In this document: in pieces, positions 53,901-61,789 of the stretch
How positions within the stretch are numbered: position 1 is the first letter of the stretch
Layout of the letters: each line of letters starts with the position of its first letter
NCBI RefSeq assembly: GCF_002090055.1
Contig: NZ_BBRH01000018.1
Span: forward strand, 1 to 64,000
Length of the DNA stretch: 64,000 nt
Reading direction: 5' to 3'
DNA from: Demequina sp. NBRC 110051
Lineage (GTDB): Bacteria; Actinomycetota; Actinomycetes; Actinomycetales; Demequinaceae
Position numbers and translations under genes: made by a program
The notes under the pieces: generated by a model
What the model was told of the DNA's origin: nothing
The model's database searches: none
Seen by the model: only the letters and a program-made list of their open reading frames with translations

Positions 53901-55441
53901 CGCGTCGCGCTCCTTTCGGTGTGGCCGGCATTGGCGATGTAGTCGACGAGTCCGTCGAGGTCGACCTCGGTCGGGTCCAGCTCGCCGATCTTGCGCCGGT
54001 CGCGTAGGACCGCGAGGCGCTGCGTGATGCGCAGGACCTCCTCCAACTCGGAGGAGATGAAGACCACGGAGAGGCCTTCGGCGGCGAGCTGCGCCACCTT
54101 GCGCTGGATGTCGGCCTTCGCACCGACGTCGATGCCGCGCGTCGGTTCGTCGAGGATCAGCAGGCGCGGCTGCATGGCGAGCCAGCGGGCCAGCAGCACC
54201 TTCTGCTGGTTGCCCCCCGACAGGGTGCCGATGGGCACGGTCGGGTCGGCGGGACGCACGCCGAGCGCCTCCATGTATTCGGCGACGATCGCGTCCTGCT
54301 CGGCCTTGCTCAGGCGACGCATCCAACCACGCTGGGCCTGGACACCCAGGATCATGTTCTCGGCCACCGACAGCTCGGCAACCACTCCCTCGGCGCGACG
54401 GTTCTCGGAGGAAAACGCGATGCCCCGGTCGATCGCGTGGCGAGGTGCGTGCATCTTGGCCCGCTCGCCACCTACGGAAATCTGTCCGGCATCGGCCTTA
54501 TCCGCGCCGTACAGAAGGCGCACCATCTCGGTGCGGCCGGAACCCAAGAGTCCGGCGATGCCGACCACCTCGCCCTCGAATACATCGAGGTCGGCGGGCT
54601 CGAGCACGCCCTTGCGTCCCACGCCCTCGGCGCTGAGGACGGGCGTGCCCGTGCGGTCGATGGCGCGCTCGGCGGCTCCCGACAGCGCCGAGAGCTCGTC
54701 GAGCTCGCGCCCGATCATCGCGGTCACCAGGGCCTCGCGCGGCAGGTCCTCGACGAGGTACTCGCCGATGAGGGCGCCGTTGCGCAGCACCGTGATGCGG
54801 TCGGAGATCTCGTAGACCTGCTCCAGGAAGTGGGAGACGAAGAGGATGGCGACGCCGCGGTCGCGCAGGGAGCGGATGACGGCGAAGAGCTGCTCGACCT
54901 CTCCGCGGTCGAGGCTCGAGGTGGGCTCGTCGAGGATCAGCACCTTGGCGTCGAGCACCATGGCGCGGCTGATGGCGACCAGCTGCTGGATGGCGATCGA
55001 GTGGCTCGCGAGCGGCGAGCGGGTGTCGAGGTCGAGGCCCAGGCTCGCGAGGTGACGGGCCGCCTCGCGGTGCACGGCGTTCCAGCTGATGCCGGCAAAC
55101 CCGCGGGGCTCGTGGCCGAGCATGACGTTCTCGCCCACGGAGAGGTTCGCGCACAGGTTGACCTCTTGGTACACGGTCGAGATGCCTGCAGCCTGCGCAT
55201 CGGCCGTCGAGGCGAAGTCGCGCTCCTCGTCGGCGACCTCGATGGTGCCCGCGTCGATCGCGTAGACGCCGGTCAGTGCCTTGATGAGGGTCGACTTTCC
55301 CGCGCCGTTCTCGCCCATGAGCGAGTGGACCTCGCCGGGGCGCAGGAAGAAGTCGACGCCATCGAGGGCGAGGACGCCGGGAAAGGCGATGGTGATGCCG
55401 CGCATCGAGACGAGCGGCCGGACGTCGGTGTCCACGGTCAT
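53897..55441 (-). CDS. Sugar ABC transporter ATPase (YtfR-like, double ABC domain)
   Basis: This 514-residue ATPase has two modules: Walker A GENGAGKST near 42, VYQEVNLCANLSVGENVMLG, DEPTSSLD, then GLLGSGRTE, FSSENRRAEG, signature LSGGNQQKVLLARWL and DEPTRGID. It directly follows the binding protein gene and is coupled to both permeases, so it is the probable principal motor of the importer. The ATG at 55441 has AGAGG upstream. Length agrees with YtfR/MglA (about 500). Confidence 0.94.
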   Translation of the reverse strand: MTVDTDVRPLVSMRGITIAFPGVLALDGVDFFLRPGEVHSLMGENGAGKSTLIKALTGVYAIDAGTIEVADEERDFASTADAQAAGISTVYQEVNLCANLSVGENVMLGHEPRGFAGISWNAVHREAARHLASLGLDLDTRSPLASHSIAIQQLVAISRAMVLDAKVLILDEPTSSLDRGEVEQLFAVIRSLRDRGVAILFVSHFLEQVYEISDRITVLRNGALIGEYLVEDLPREALVTAMIGRELDELSALSGAAERAIDRTGTPVLSAEGVGRKGVLEPADLDVFEGEVVGIAGLLGSGRTEMVRLLYGADKADAGQISVGGERAKMHAPRHAIDRGIAFSSENRRAEGVVAELSVAENMILGVQAQRGWMRRLSKAEQDAIVAEYMEALGVRPADPTVPIGTLSGGNQQKVLLARWLAMQPRLLILDEPTRGIDVGAKADIQRKVAQLAAEGLSVVFISSELEEVLRITQRLAVLRDRRKIGELDPTEVDLDGLVDYIANAGHTERSATR

Positions 55442-55484
55442 ATCGGTGAGACCTCTGAGTCGAGCACGTGATGTGCGAGGGTGG

Positions 55485-55522
55485 CGCTGCCGCCGGGAGG
55501 ACCGGACCTCCCGGCGGCAGCG
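55485..55522 (-). other. 16-bp perfect hairpin between binding protein and ATPase genes
   Basis: CGCTGCCGCCGGGAGG (55485-55500) and CCTCCCGGCGGCAGCG (55507-55522) pair perfectly around a 6-base loop, 33 bp after the binding-protein stop. Without a T-run, it looks like a partial terminator or 3'-end stabiliser that keeps the binding protein in excess. Confidence 0.75.
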
Positions 55523-55555
55523 GTGACTGCTGTTCCTACTGTGGCCTAGATCGGC

Positions 55556-56578
55556 TTAGTAAGGACGCGAGTCGATGACCTCGGCGGCGGCGGCCTGGTC
55601 GAAGGCCTGGTCCTCCACGTAGTAGGCCTTGTCGACGTCCTCGCCGGCCAGGACCTTCTTCACGAGGTCCGCGGCCTGGTCGCCCAGCAGCGGGTTGCAC
55701 TCGACGATGTAGTTGATCTTGCCGTCGACGAGCGCCTGCATGCCGTCCTTGACCGCATCGATGGTGATGATCTTGATGTCCTCACCGGGGACGCCACCGG
55801 CGGCCTCGATGGCCTCGATGGCACCCAGGCCCATGTCGTCGTTGTGGGCGAAGACCAGGTCGATGCCGTCGATGCCGTAGTTGGCGATGTAGCCCTCCAT
55901 GACGGACTTGCCGCCGTCACGGGTGAAGTCACCGGTCTGCGAGTCGATGGTCTCGATCATGGTGCCCTCGATCGCGGACGCGAAGCCCGCGGCACGGTCG
56001 TTGGCGGGCGCCGATCCGGTGGTGCCCTCGAGCACGACCATCTTGGTCTCGGTGTCGCCGTACTGCTCCGCGGCCCACTCGCCGGCCTTCACGCCCTCGG
56101 CCTCAAAGTCGAGACCGACCCAGCTGGCGTAGAGGTCCTCGGAGGCGGACACGGTGCGGTCCTCCAGGATGACCGGGATCTCGGCCGATGCGGCCTCGGC
56201 CAGCACGTCGTCCCAGCCGTCCTCCACGACCGGGGCGATGACGATGGCGTCCACACCCTGGTTGATGAAGTTACGCACGGCGGAGATCTGCGCGGCCGGG
56301 TCGTTGTCCGCGGCGTTGAAGATCAGCTCAAAGCCGTTGTCCTCGGAAAACGCGGTCTGCATGGACTCGGTGTTGGCGCTGCGCCATCCGGACTCGGCGC
56401 CCGTCTGGGCGAAGCCGACGGTGATGACGTCCGACGCCGCCTCCTCGCCGCCACCGGCCTCGGTGGTGGTCTCTCCGGCGGTCTCCTCGGTGGTGGTGCC
56501 CGTCTCGGTGGTGCAACCGGCCATCGTCAGGGCGGCAACCCCGGCGAGGGCAAAGGTGGACAGGAAACGCTTCTTCAT
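55556..56578 (-). CDS. YtfQ-like sugar-binding lipoprotein
   Basis: This 340-residue extracytoplasmic binding protein has a signal peptide with lipobox MAGC (Cys22), a Thr/Glu-rich linker, then a ribose-binding-type fold: VGFAQTGAESGWRSANT, NFINQGVDAIVIAPVVEDGWDDVL, VILEDRT, FAHNDDMGLGAIEAIEAAGG. ESGWR and IAPVV-xx-GW closely follow E. coli YtfQ, which binds galactofuranose; Bifidobacterium FruE (fructose) is another relative, so the sugar is not certain. ATG 56578 follows GAGGAGG. It is first in the operon. Confidence 0.93.
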   Translation of the reverse strand: MKKRFLSTFALAGVAALTMAGCTTETGTTTEETAGETTTEAGGGEEAASDVITVGFAQTGAESGWRSANTESMQTAFSEDNGFELIFNAADNDPAAQISAVRNFINQGVDAIVIAPVVEDGWDDVLAEAASAEIPVILEDRTVSASEDLYASWVGLDFEAEGVKAGEWAAEQYGDTETKMVVLEGTTGSAPANDRAAGFASAIEGTMIETIDSQTGDFTRDGGKSVMEGYIANYGIDGIDLVFAHNDDMGLGAIEAIEAAGGVPGEDIKIITIDAVKDGMQALVDGKINYIVECNPLLGDQAADLVKKVLAGEDVDKAYYVEDQAFDQAAAAEVIDSRPY

Positions 56579-56634
56579 GCCTAGAACCTCCTCGTTCTAT
56601 CCCGGCGTCAATGCCGGAAGGCTGGTGATATCCC

Positions 56635-56654
56635 CGGCATCGTCAGCGATGCCG
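56635..56654. repeat. 8-bp inverted repeat in the leader of the sugar operon
   Basis: CGGCATCG (56635-56642) and CGATGCCG (56647-56654) flank TCAG. The core GGCATCG is shared with the dispersed 14-bp element, so this may be a degenerate member. Confidence 0.4.
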
Positions 56655-56662
56655 CACTCGAA

Positions 56663-56692
56663 TGATAGCGCTCACATTGTGAGCGTTCACAA
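56663..56692. promoter_or_regulatory. Tandem LacI-family operators before the sugar operon
   Basis: TTGTGAGCGTTCACAA (56677-56692) is a near-perfect 16-bp palindrome with the central CG typical of LacI/PurR-family boxes. Directly beside it TGATAGCGCTCACA (56663-56676) has a second AGCGCT core, and together they contain CGCTCAC-ATT-GTGAGCG. They lie ~85-115 bp upstream of the binding-protein ATG, and the LacI gene is in the same operon. Confidence 0.8.
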
Positions 56693-57009
56693 GAGGTCTC
56701 ACATCACGATTACGTAACGGAGACGGTGCCCTCGTGGCGCAAAAGGGGTCATTTGCGGCAGTTCGGGGGCTGCCGAATGTGAGGGTTCACCTCGCGGCGC
56801 CTCCACTCCACCGCGCGCTTCCTGGGAGCCACCCAGTGCCCGCTTTCGGCGAAAAGCGCGCACTCGATGGCTCCTCAGGAGCACCAGCACACAAACCGTG
56901 CACTCATCGGCTCCTGGGACACACGAGTGCACGGCCCCCACACCCTGGAATCCCTCACCCCAGGCGTAGCGTTGAGATCAAGCCCCCACCCGAGTCGAGG
57001 AAGGCCGTC
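56693..57009. other. Spacer with short degenerate repeats upstream of the OYE gene
   Basis: No gene is credible in this stretch. CACTCGATGGCTCCTCAGGA (56861-56880) and CACTCATCGGCTCCTGGGAC (56901-56920) share 13 of 20 bases at a 40-bp period, a third related TTCCTGGGAG lies at 56819, and GTGCACTC/GAGTGCAC (56899-56932) form an inverted repeat. Promoters for the divergent genes must lie here too. Confidence 0.45.
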
Positions 57010-58101
57010 ATGCCCGCGTCCGCACTGTTCACACCGTTCACCCTCCGCTCCACGACCTTCCGCAACCGCCTGTGGACCGCGCCCATGTGCCAGTACTCGG
57101 TCGAGAAGCGCGACGGCGTTCCCACCGACTGGCACCTCGCACACTTGGGAGGCATCGCCCGCGGCGGCGCGGGCCTCGTGATGGCCGAGGCGACCGCCGT
57201 GGCTCCCGAGGGCCGCATCACCCCGTGGGACACGGGCATCTGGAACGACGAGCAGCGCGATGCGTGGGCGCGCATCGTGACCTTCATGCACGCGCAGGGC
57301 GCGAAGTCCGGGATCCAGCTCGCTCACGCGGGCCGCAAGGCCTCGACGTATCGCGCCTGGTCGGGGCACGGGCACGTCGGCCACGGCGAGGGCGGCTGGA
57401 CTCCCCTCGCTCCGTCAGACCTCGCCTTCGACGGGCTTGCCGATCCCACACCCATGAGCCAGGATCAGATCGCCGATGCCGTGGTCGCCTTTGGCCAGGC
57501 CGCCCGCCGCGCGCTCGACGCCGGCTTCGAGGTGCTCGAGGTCCACGCCGCGCACGGGTACCTGCTCCACGAGTTCCTCTCTCCGCTGAGCAACGACCGC
57601 ACCGATGACTACGGCGGCTCGCTGGAAAATCGCGCCCGCTTCCTCCTCGAGGTGGTGCGCGAGGTGCGCCGGGAGGCCGGCGAAGGCGTGCCCGTCTTCG
57701 TGCGCCTGTCCGCCACCGACTGGAAGGAGCCGCTGGGATGGACGCTCGATGACACCGTGACGGTCTCGCAGTGGGCCAAGGAGGCAGGAGCGGACCTCAT
57801 CGACGTCTCGAGCGGCGGCAATGTCGCGGACGCCCGCATCGAAGTAGGCCCCAATTACCAGGTGCCCTTCGCCGTCGCGGTCCGCGAGCGCGCGCACATC
57901 CCGGTGAGTGCCGTGGGCCTCATCGTCGAGCCAGGGCAGGCCGAGGAGATCGTCGCCAGCGGGAAGGCCGATGCCGTGATGGCCGGCCGCGAGTTCCTGC
58001 GCGACCCGCACTTCGCGCTGCGCGCCGCCCACGAGTTGGGCGCCGACGTGGACTACTGGCCCGCGCAGTACGCGCGCGGCACCTTCGCGGCGCGGCCGTA
58101 A
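57010..58101 (+). CDS. Old-yellow-enzyme family NADPH:flavin oxidoreductase (YqjM/NamA-like)
   Basis: This 363-residue TIM-barrel flavoenzyme reduces activated C=C bonds. The thermophilic-like/YqjM subgroup is shown by APMCQYS with the flavin-tuning Cys (C27), WHLAHLGG, QLAHAGRKAS and the active-site EVHAAHGYLLHEFLSPLSN. The end GADVDYWPAQYARG is typical. ATG 57010 has GAGGAAGG five bases upstream; the longer open frame upstream covers the repeat spacer and is not translated in my view. A lipoprotein gene follows. Confidence 0.94.
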   Translation: MPASALFTPFTLRSTTFRNRLWTAPMCQYSVEKRDGVPTDWHLAHLGGIARGGAGLVMAEATAVAPEGRITPWDTGIWNDEQRDAWARIVTFMHAQGAKSGIQLAHAGRKASTYRAWSGHGHVGHGEGGWTPLAPSDLAFDGLADPTPMSQDQIADAVVAFGQAARRALDAGFEVLEVHAAHGYLLHEFLSPLSNDRTDDYGGSLENRARFLLEVVREVRREAGEGVPVFVRLSATDWKEPLGWTLDDTVTVSQWAKEAGADLIDVSSGGNVADARIEVGPNYQVPFAVAVRERAHIPVSAVGLIVEPGQAEEIVASGKADAVMAGREFLRDPHFALRAAHELGADVDYWPAQYARGTFAARP

Positions 58102-58187
58102 CGCGCGCACCTGGGACCGCTCTCAGGAACCCGGGCGCCGCCACGATCGTTGGCCTGGCAGAACGCCCGATCCGAAGGAGTATCCCC

Positions 58188-58679
58188 ATGCGTGCCCGTG
58201 TCACCGCCTCTGCCGTCACCGCCCTCGTCGTCTCCGCAGGCACGTTGACGGGATGCTCGAGCGAGGGCATCGGGGGCGCGGTAGGCGAGATTGCACGGGA
58301 GTCGGCCCAGAAGGCCGTCGAGGATGCCACCGGCGGCGACGTGTCGCTGAACTTCGGCGAGGGCGCCACCCTTCCCCAGGACTGGCCGGCCGCCGTTCCC
58401 GTGCCCGAGGGCGAACTGAGCGCCGCCGCAGTCACCGGCTCGGGCTGGACCGTCGCAACCACAGGCCCCTCGCTCGAGATGACCGATTACGTTGCCTCAC
58501 TCGAGGAGGCGGGCTTCGCGGAAACGGGCGGCGCCGGCATCGATGCTGCGAGCGCGTCCCGTTACAGCGACGGCGAGTACAAGGTCGACATCGCGTGGGC
58601 CGGCGAGCCCGGCGGCGACACCGGCCTGCTCACCGTGGTCGTGGCGCCTGACGGCACCACCCCCTCCCCCAGCGCGTAG
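58188..58679 (+). CDS. Small predicted lipoprotein
   Basis: This 163-residue protein has a signal peptide ending in LTGC (Cys23), followed by a helix (IGGAVGEIARESAQKAVEDATGG) and a domain with TLPQDWPAAVPVPEGELSAAAVTGSGWTV and MTDYVASLEEAGFAET. This pattern is common in uncharacterised actinobacterial lipoproteins; no enzyme motif is visible. ATG 58188 follows GAAGGAG. A 20-bp perfect hairpin follows the stop. Confidence 0.82.
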   Translation: MRARVTASAVTALVVSAGTLTGCSSEGIGGAVGEIARESAQKAVEDATGGDVSLNFGEGATLPQDWPAAVPVPEGELSAAAVTGSGWTVATTGPSLEMTDYVASLEEAGFAETGGAGIDAASASRYSDGEYKVDIAWAGEPGGDTGLLTVVVAPDGTTPSPSA

Positions 58680-58686
58680 CAACCAA

Positions 58687-58729
58687 GCGAGGGGCCGATG
58701 CCGTGGTGACCACGGCATCGGCCCCTCGC
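58687..58729. terminator. Bidirectional hairpin built from two copies of the 14-bp element
   Basis: The 20-bp arms 58687-58706 and 58710-58729 are perfectly complementary with a 3-base loop, and each contains one exact 14-mer (58693-58706; 58710-58723 reverse). It stands between two converging genes and TGTCTT follows on the right, so it probably terminates transcription from both sides. Confidence 0.88.
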
Positions 58730-58735
58730 TGTGTC

Positions 58736-59500
58736 TTAGGCCGACTTGGGTGTGGCGCGACGCAGGAACAGGAACCCGACGACCGCGCTGACGAGGGTCA
58801 GCGGTAGCGTCCACGCGACGAGTGCGGCGGGCGAGTTCGTCACGAAGAACTGACCCACGTCGCCCCAGCTCTCCGTCGTCGTGATCACCCACGCGGACCC
58901 AATGAGCAGCGCCGCGAGGCCGATGAAGAACGCGTAGAGCCCGTACGCCTTCCAGCGCACCCACACGGTCGCGATGGCGGCGCCCAGGAAGAAGAACAGC
59001 AGCATCAGGCCGAAGTAGGCGAACCACAGCACCGCGAGCGGCTCGTCGTACAGCCCGTACGGAGCGAAGAAGGCGGCATCCATGCCCCAGCCGCCGGTTG
59101 CGGACTCGAGCGCGGCGAGCAACGTCAGCCCCGTCGAGTACAGCAGCGCCAGCAGCACAAAGTAGAGCGAACTGCCCAGGTAGAAGTCGCGACGCGTGAC
59201 GGCGAACCCCAGGGCGAACGGGAACGTGAGGTTCATCGCCTGCACCGCCACCACCATCATGAACACCACGATCCAGCTGATGCCGCCGCTGTACTGGAAT
59301 GCACCCGGCTCGAGGTTCTCCACGCCGCCCGCGACCTGGACGACCATCAGCCAAATCGCGAGATTGGCGGCGAAGATGATGAACGTGATGATCCACGGCA
59401 GGACCAGCGTGGGGATCGGATTGGCGATGTGCAGGCGCACCACGTTCCAGATGCGCGTGGGCGCGGGAGCGACGTGACGCTCGTGAGCGATGGCGGTCAT
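58736..59500 (-). CDS. Membrane protein of a YtrA-controlled ABC cassette
   Basis: This 254-residue protein has six hydrophobic segments (for example LPWIITFIIFAANLAIWLMVV and LWFAYFGLMLLFFFLGAAIA) and no ATPase motif. It is the likely permease partner of the ATPase encoded just upstream (4-bp overlap). Similar three-gene GntR-ATPase-permease cassettes respond to envelope stress or lantibiotics in Bacillus (Ytr), but this protein is not clearly a known exporter. Its substrate is unknown. Confidence 0.8.
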   Translation of the reverse strand: MTAIAHERHVAPAPTRIWNVVRLHIANPIPTLVLPWIITFIIFAANLAIWLMVVQVAGGVENLEPGAFQYSGGISWIVVFMMVVAVQAMNLTFPFALGFAVTRRDFYLGSSLYFVLLALLYSTGLTLLAALESATGGWGMDAAFFAPYGLYDEPLAVLWFAYFGLMLLFFFLGAAIATVWVRWKAYGLYAFFIGLAALLIGSAWVITTTESWGDVGQFFVTNSPAALVAWTLPLTLVSAVVGFLFLRRATPKSA

Positions 59501-60384
59501 GCCGACACCTCCTCGGTGAGAGTTCCACCCGTACGGCGGACGATGAGTTCTTGGAGAGAGACCGGGATGGTCTCGAGGCCGGCCTGTGCGGCGGCTCGCT
59601 TCTCGTCGGCGCTCAGGCCGGCGATGGTCACCGAGGCGATGCCTCCGATCGCTGAGCGGTCGAGCACCTCGCGGTGCGCGGCGAACGCCTCGACGTCAGA
59701 CGCCTTGCCGACGAGCGTGGTGGCAGAGCCGCGCAGCTCCTCCGCGTCGGCGTTGATGACGATCCTGCCGTTGTCGATGACAAGGACGCGCTGCAGGAGC
59801 GCGGCGGCCTCGTCGATCAGGTGGGTCGACAGCACGATGGTGCGGGGATGCTCGGCGTAGTCCTCGAGCAGCAGGTCGTAGAAGCGGCGCCTGGCCACGG
59901 CATCGAGGCCGGCATAGGGCTCGTCGAGGAACGTCAACTCGGCGCGCGAGGCGATGCCGACGATGACGCCGATAGCGCTGCGCTGGCCGCGCGAGAGCTT
60001 CTTGATCTTGCGGTCCATGGGCGCGCCGAAGGCCTCGACCAGGTGCTGTGCGAGGTCCTCGTCCCAATGGGGGAAGAAGCGTGGCGCGATCTTGAGGACG
60101 TGCTTGCCCTGGAAGTCGTCGGGGTAGACCTGCGACTCCTTGATGAAGCAGGTGCGGCCCACCGCGCGGGCGTTCTCCACGGGGTGCTCGCCGAAGATCT
60201 TCACGTCGCCGCGAGTGGCGAAGTCCTGTCCGGTGAGCAGCTGCATGAGGGTGGTCTTGCCGGCGCCGTTGCGGCCCAGCAGGCCGTGGATGCCGCCCTG
60301 TTCGAGCGAGAACGAGACGTCGTCGACGGCGGTGACCTTGCCGAAGCGTTTGGTGAGGCCGGCGGCCTCGACGATGGCGGTCAT
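59497..60384 (-). CDS. ABC transporter ATPase (YtrB-like)
   Basis: This 295-residue ATPase has Walker A GRNGAGKTT (~36-44), the variant signature LSRGQRSAIG instead of LSGGQ, Walker B LTFLDEPYAGLD and H-loop LSTHLIDE. The segment FIKESQVYPDDFQGKHVLKIAPRFFPHWDED (given by its ends) is characteristic of ATPases from GntR/YtrA cassettes. The ~80-residue C-terminal domain is regulatory. It is coupled to GntR upstream and the membrane protein downstream by 4-bp overlaps. Confidence 0.9.
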   Translation of the reverse strand: MTAIVEAAGLTKRFGKVTAVDDVSFSLEQGGIHGLLGRNGAGKTTLMQLLTGQDFATRGDVKIFGEHPVENARAVGRTCFIKESQVYPDDFQGKHVLKIAPRFFPHWDEDLAQHLVEAFGAPMDRKIKKLSRGQRSAIGVIVGIASRAELTFLDEPYAGLDAVARRRFYDLLLEDYAEHPRTIVLSTHLIDEAAALLQRVLVIDNGRIVINADAEELRGSATTLVGKASDVEAFAAHREVLDRSAIGGIASVTIAGLSADEKRAAAQAGLETIPVSLQELIVRRTGGTLTEEVSA

Positions 60385-60737
60385 CGGTTCATCTCCTTGG
60401 CGATCATGTCGGTGAGTTCTGAGTGGGTCAGGCCGAGCCCGCGGGCCCGGTCGACGAGGGGACGCACGTGGGCGTCGGCGAATTCTGCGCGGCGCTGCTC
60501 GAGCAGCCGCGCCCTGGCGCCCGCGGCGACGAACATCCCGATGCCGCGGCGCTTGTACAGCACGCCGGCGTCGACCAGGAGGTTCACCCCCTTGAGCGCG
60601 GTGGCCGGGTTGATGCGGTGGAAGGCGGCGAGCGCGTTGATGGACGGCACCTGGGTCTCCTCCCCCAGCGAACCGTCGAGGATCTCCCCCTCGAGCTGCT
60701 GAGCGATCTGCAGGAAGATCGGCTGACCGTCGTCCAC
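60381..60737 (-). CDS. GntR-family repressor, YtrA subfamily
   Basis: This short GntR regulator of 118 residues has PIFLQIAQQLEGEILDGSL, TQVPSINALAAFHRINPATALKGVNLLVDAGVLYKRRGIGMFV (given by its ends) as the winged helix, and only a short C-terminal pair of helices, which is the YtrA layout. It is first in its operon. A palindrome 22 bp before its start (60759-60780) is the likely operator, so the cassette should be auto-repressed. Confidence 0.92.
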   Translation of the reverse strand: MDDGQPIFLQIAQQLEGEILDGSLGEETQVPSINALAAFHRINPATALKGVNLLVDAGVLYKRRGIGMFVAAGARARLLEQRRAEFADAHVRPLVDRARGLGLTHSELTDMIAKEMNR

Positions 60738-60758
60738 GCCGCCACCTCCGGTTGATTG

Positions 60759-60780
60759 GTTAGTTACTTGTGTAACTAAC
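60759..60780. promoter_or_regulatory. YtrA-type palindromic operator
   Basis: GTTAGTTAC (60759-60767) and GTAACTAAC (60772-60780) are perfect 9-bp arms around TTGT, in locally A+T-rich DNA. YtrA-subfamily GntR proteins are known to use GT-rich/AC-rich long palindromes of this kind. It lies 22 bp upstream of the regulator's ATG. Confidence 0.88.
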
Positions 60781-60814
60781 TAACCACCTACCGAAGGAGC
60801 CGTCAACCGCTGAC

Positions 60815-60828
60815 GGCCGATACCGTGA
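60815..60828 (+). repeat. Degenerate copy of the 14-bp element
   Basis: GGCCGATACCGTGA matches 12 of 14 positions, in the spacer between the GntR operator and orn. Confidence 0.4.
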
Positions 60829-60901
60829 CTAGCAGGCACAACACTCACCTTGGCGGCGGGACGGCCTGGGCATGTCGGCACCTGGCCGTAAGGTGTGAGG
60901 C

Positions 60902-61525
60902 ATGGCTGACACACCCCTCGTCTGGATCGACTGCGAGATGACCGGGCTCGATCCCGCCAACGATGCGCTCATCGAGGTCGCGTGCCTCGTGACGGACTCG
61001 GAGCTCAACATCCTGGGCGACGGCGTGCAGGTGGTCATCAAGCCGTCGGCGGAGGCGCTTGCGGGCATGAACGACTTTGTGCGCGACATGCACACCTCGT
61101 CGGGCCTGCTTCTCGAACTCGAGCACGGCACCACCATGGAGGACGCCCAGGCCCAGGTCCTCGCGTATATCGCGAAGCACGCGCCGGTCGCCGGCAAGTC
61201 GCCTCTCGCGGGCAACACGGTGGGCATGGACCGCATCTTCCTCGCGCGCGACATGCCCGACGTCACCGCGTATCTGCACTATCGGGTGGTCGACGTGTCC
61301 TCCATCAAGGAGCTGGTGCGCCGCTGGTACCCGCGCGTGTTCTTCAACGCCCCCGCCAAGACGGGCGGACACCGCGCCCTGGGCGACATCCGCGACTCCA
61401 TCACGGAGCTGCGGTACTACCGCCAGACAGTGCTCGCGGAGCTCCCCGGACCCGATTCGGACTCGGCTGCGGCCGCCGCCGCTCGCGTCACCGAGCGCCA
61501 GACCAGCGAGTCCGTCGCTTCGTAA
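60902..61525 (+). CDS. orn: Oligoribonuclease
   Basis: Orn degrades 2- to 5-residue RNAs, including pGpG. The 207-residue DEDDh exonuclease has WIDCEMTGLD (D10, E12), a conserved middle with AGNTVGMDRIFL, and the C-terminal GGHRALGDIRDSI carrying the last His and Asp. The extra Ser/Ala-rich tail (from ELPGPDSDS) is common in actinobacteria. ATG 60902 has no strong ribosome site. It precedes tRNA-His in the same direction. Confidence 0.95.
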   Translation: MADTPLVWIDCEMTGLDPANDALIEVACLVTDSELNILGDGVQVVIKPSAEALAGMNDFVRDMHTSSGLLLELEHGTTMEDAQAQVLAYIAKHAPVAGKSPLAGNTVGMDRIFLARDMPDVTAYLHYRVVDVSSIKELVRRWYPRVFFNAPAKTGGHRALGDIRDSITELRYYRQTVLAELPGPDSDSAAAAAARVTERQTSESVAS

Positions 61526-61593
61526 CGTGAACGTCGCCAGCACTCGCGTGGACACGGTATGATTTTCTCCGGTTCAGTTTCCTGGACCACTTG

Positions 61594-61669
61594 GTGGCTA
61601 TAGCTCAGCTGGTAGAGCACCGCGTTGTGGTCGCGGGGGCCGCGGGTTCAAGTCCCGTTAGCCACCCCA
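61594..61669 (+). tRNA. tRNA-His (anticodon GTG)
   Basis: Acceptor GTGGCTA pairs with TAGCCAC, the D-arm is AGCTCAGCTGGTAGAGC, the anticodon stem is CCGCG/CGCGG with loop TTGTGGT (anticodon GTG), and the T-arm is GCGGG-TTCAAGT-CCCGT with a G-T pair. The extra G-1 of histidine tRNAs is encoded at 61593 and pairs with discriminator C; CCA is encoded at 61667-61669. Confidence 0.96.
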
Positions 61670-61674
61670 TCTCG

Positions 61675-61706
61675 CAAGGCCCCCGGGTATCCCCCGGGGG
61701 CCTTCG
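61675..61706 (+). terminator. Terminator after tRNA-His
   Basis: AAGGCCCCCGGG (61676-61687) and CCCGGGGGCCTT (61693-61704) form a perfect 12-bp stem with a 5-base loop, a few bases after the tRNA. It is G+C-rich with only a short T end. Confidence 0.8.
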
Positions 61707-61789
61707 CATGTGACCCGAGGTCTTGCCTCGCCACGCGCGCACACGGGTACCCTGGAGCCTCGCGTGACCCGCCCGTCAGGAGGACCAGA

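Noticed and set aside
56734..57009. N-terminal extension of the OYE-family protein by about 92 residues
   Set aside because: The extension covers the repeat-bearing spacer, resembles nothing, and ATG 57010 has a good ribosome site exactly where YqjM-type proteins begin.
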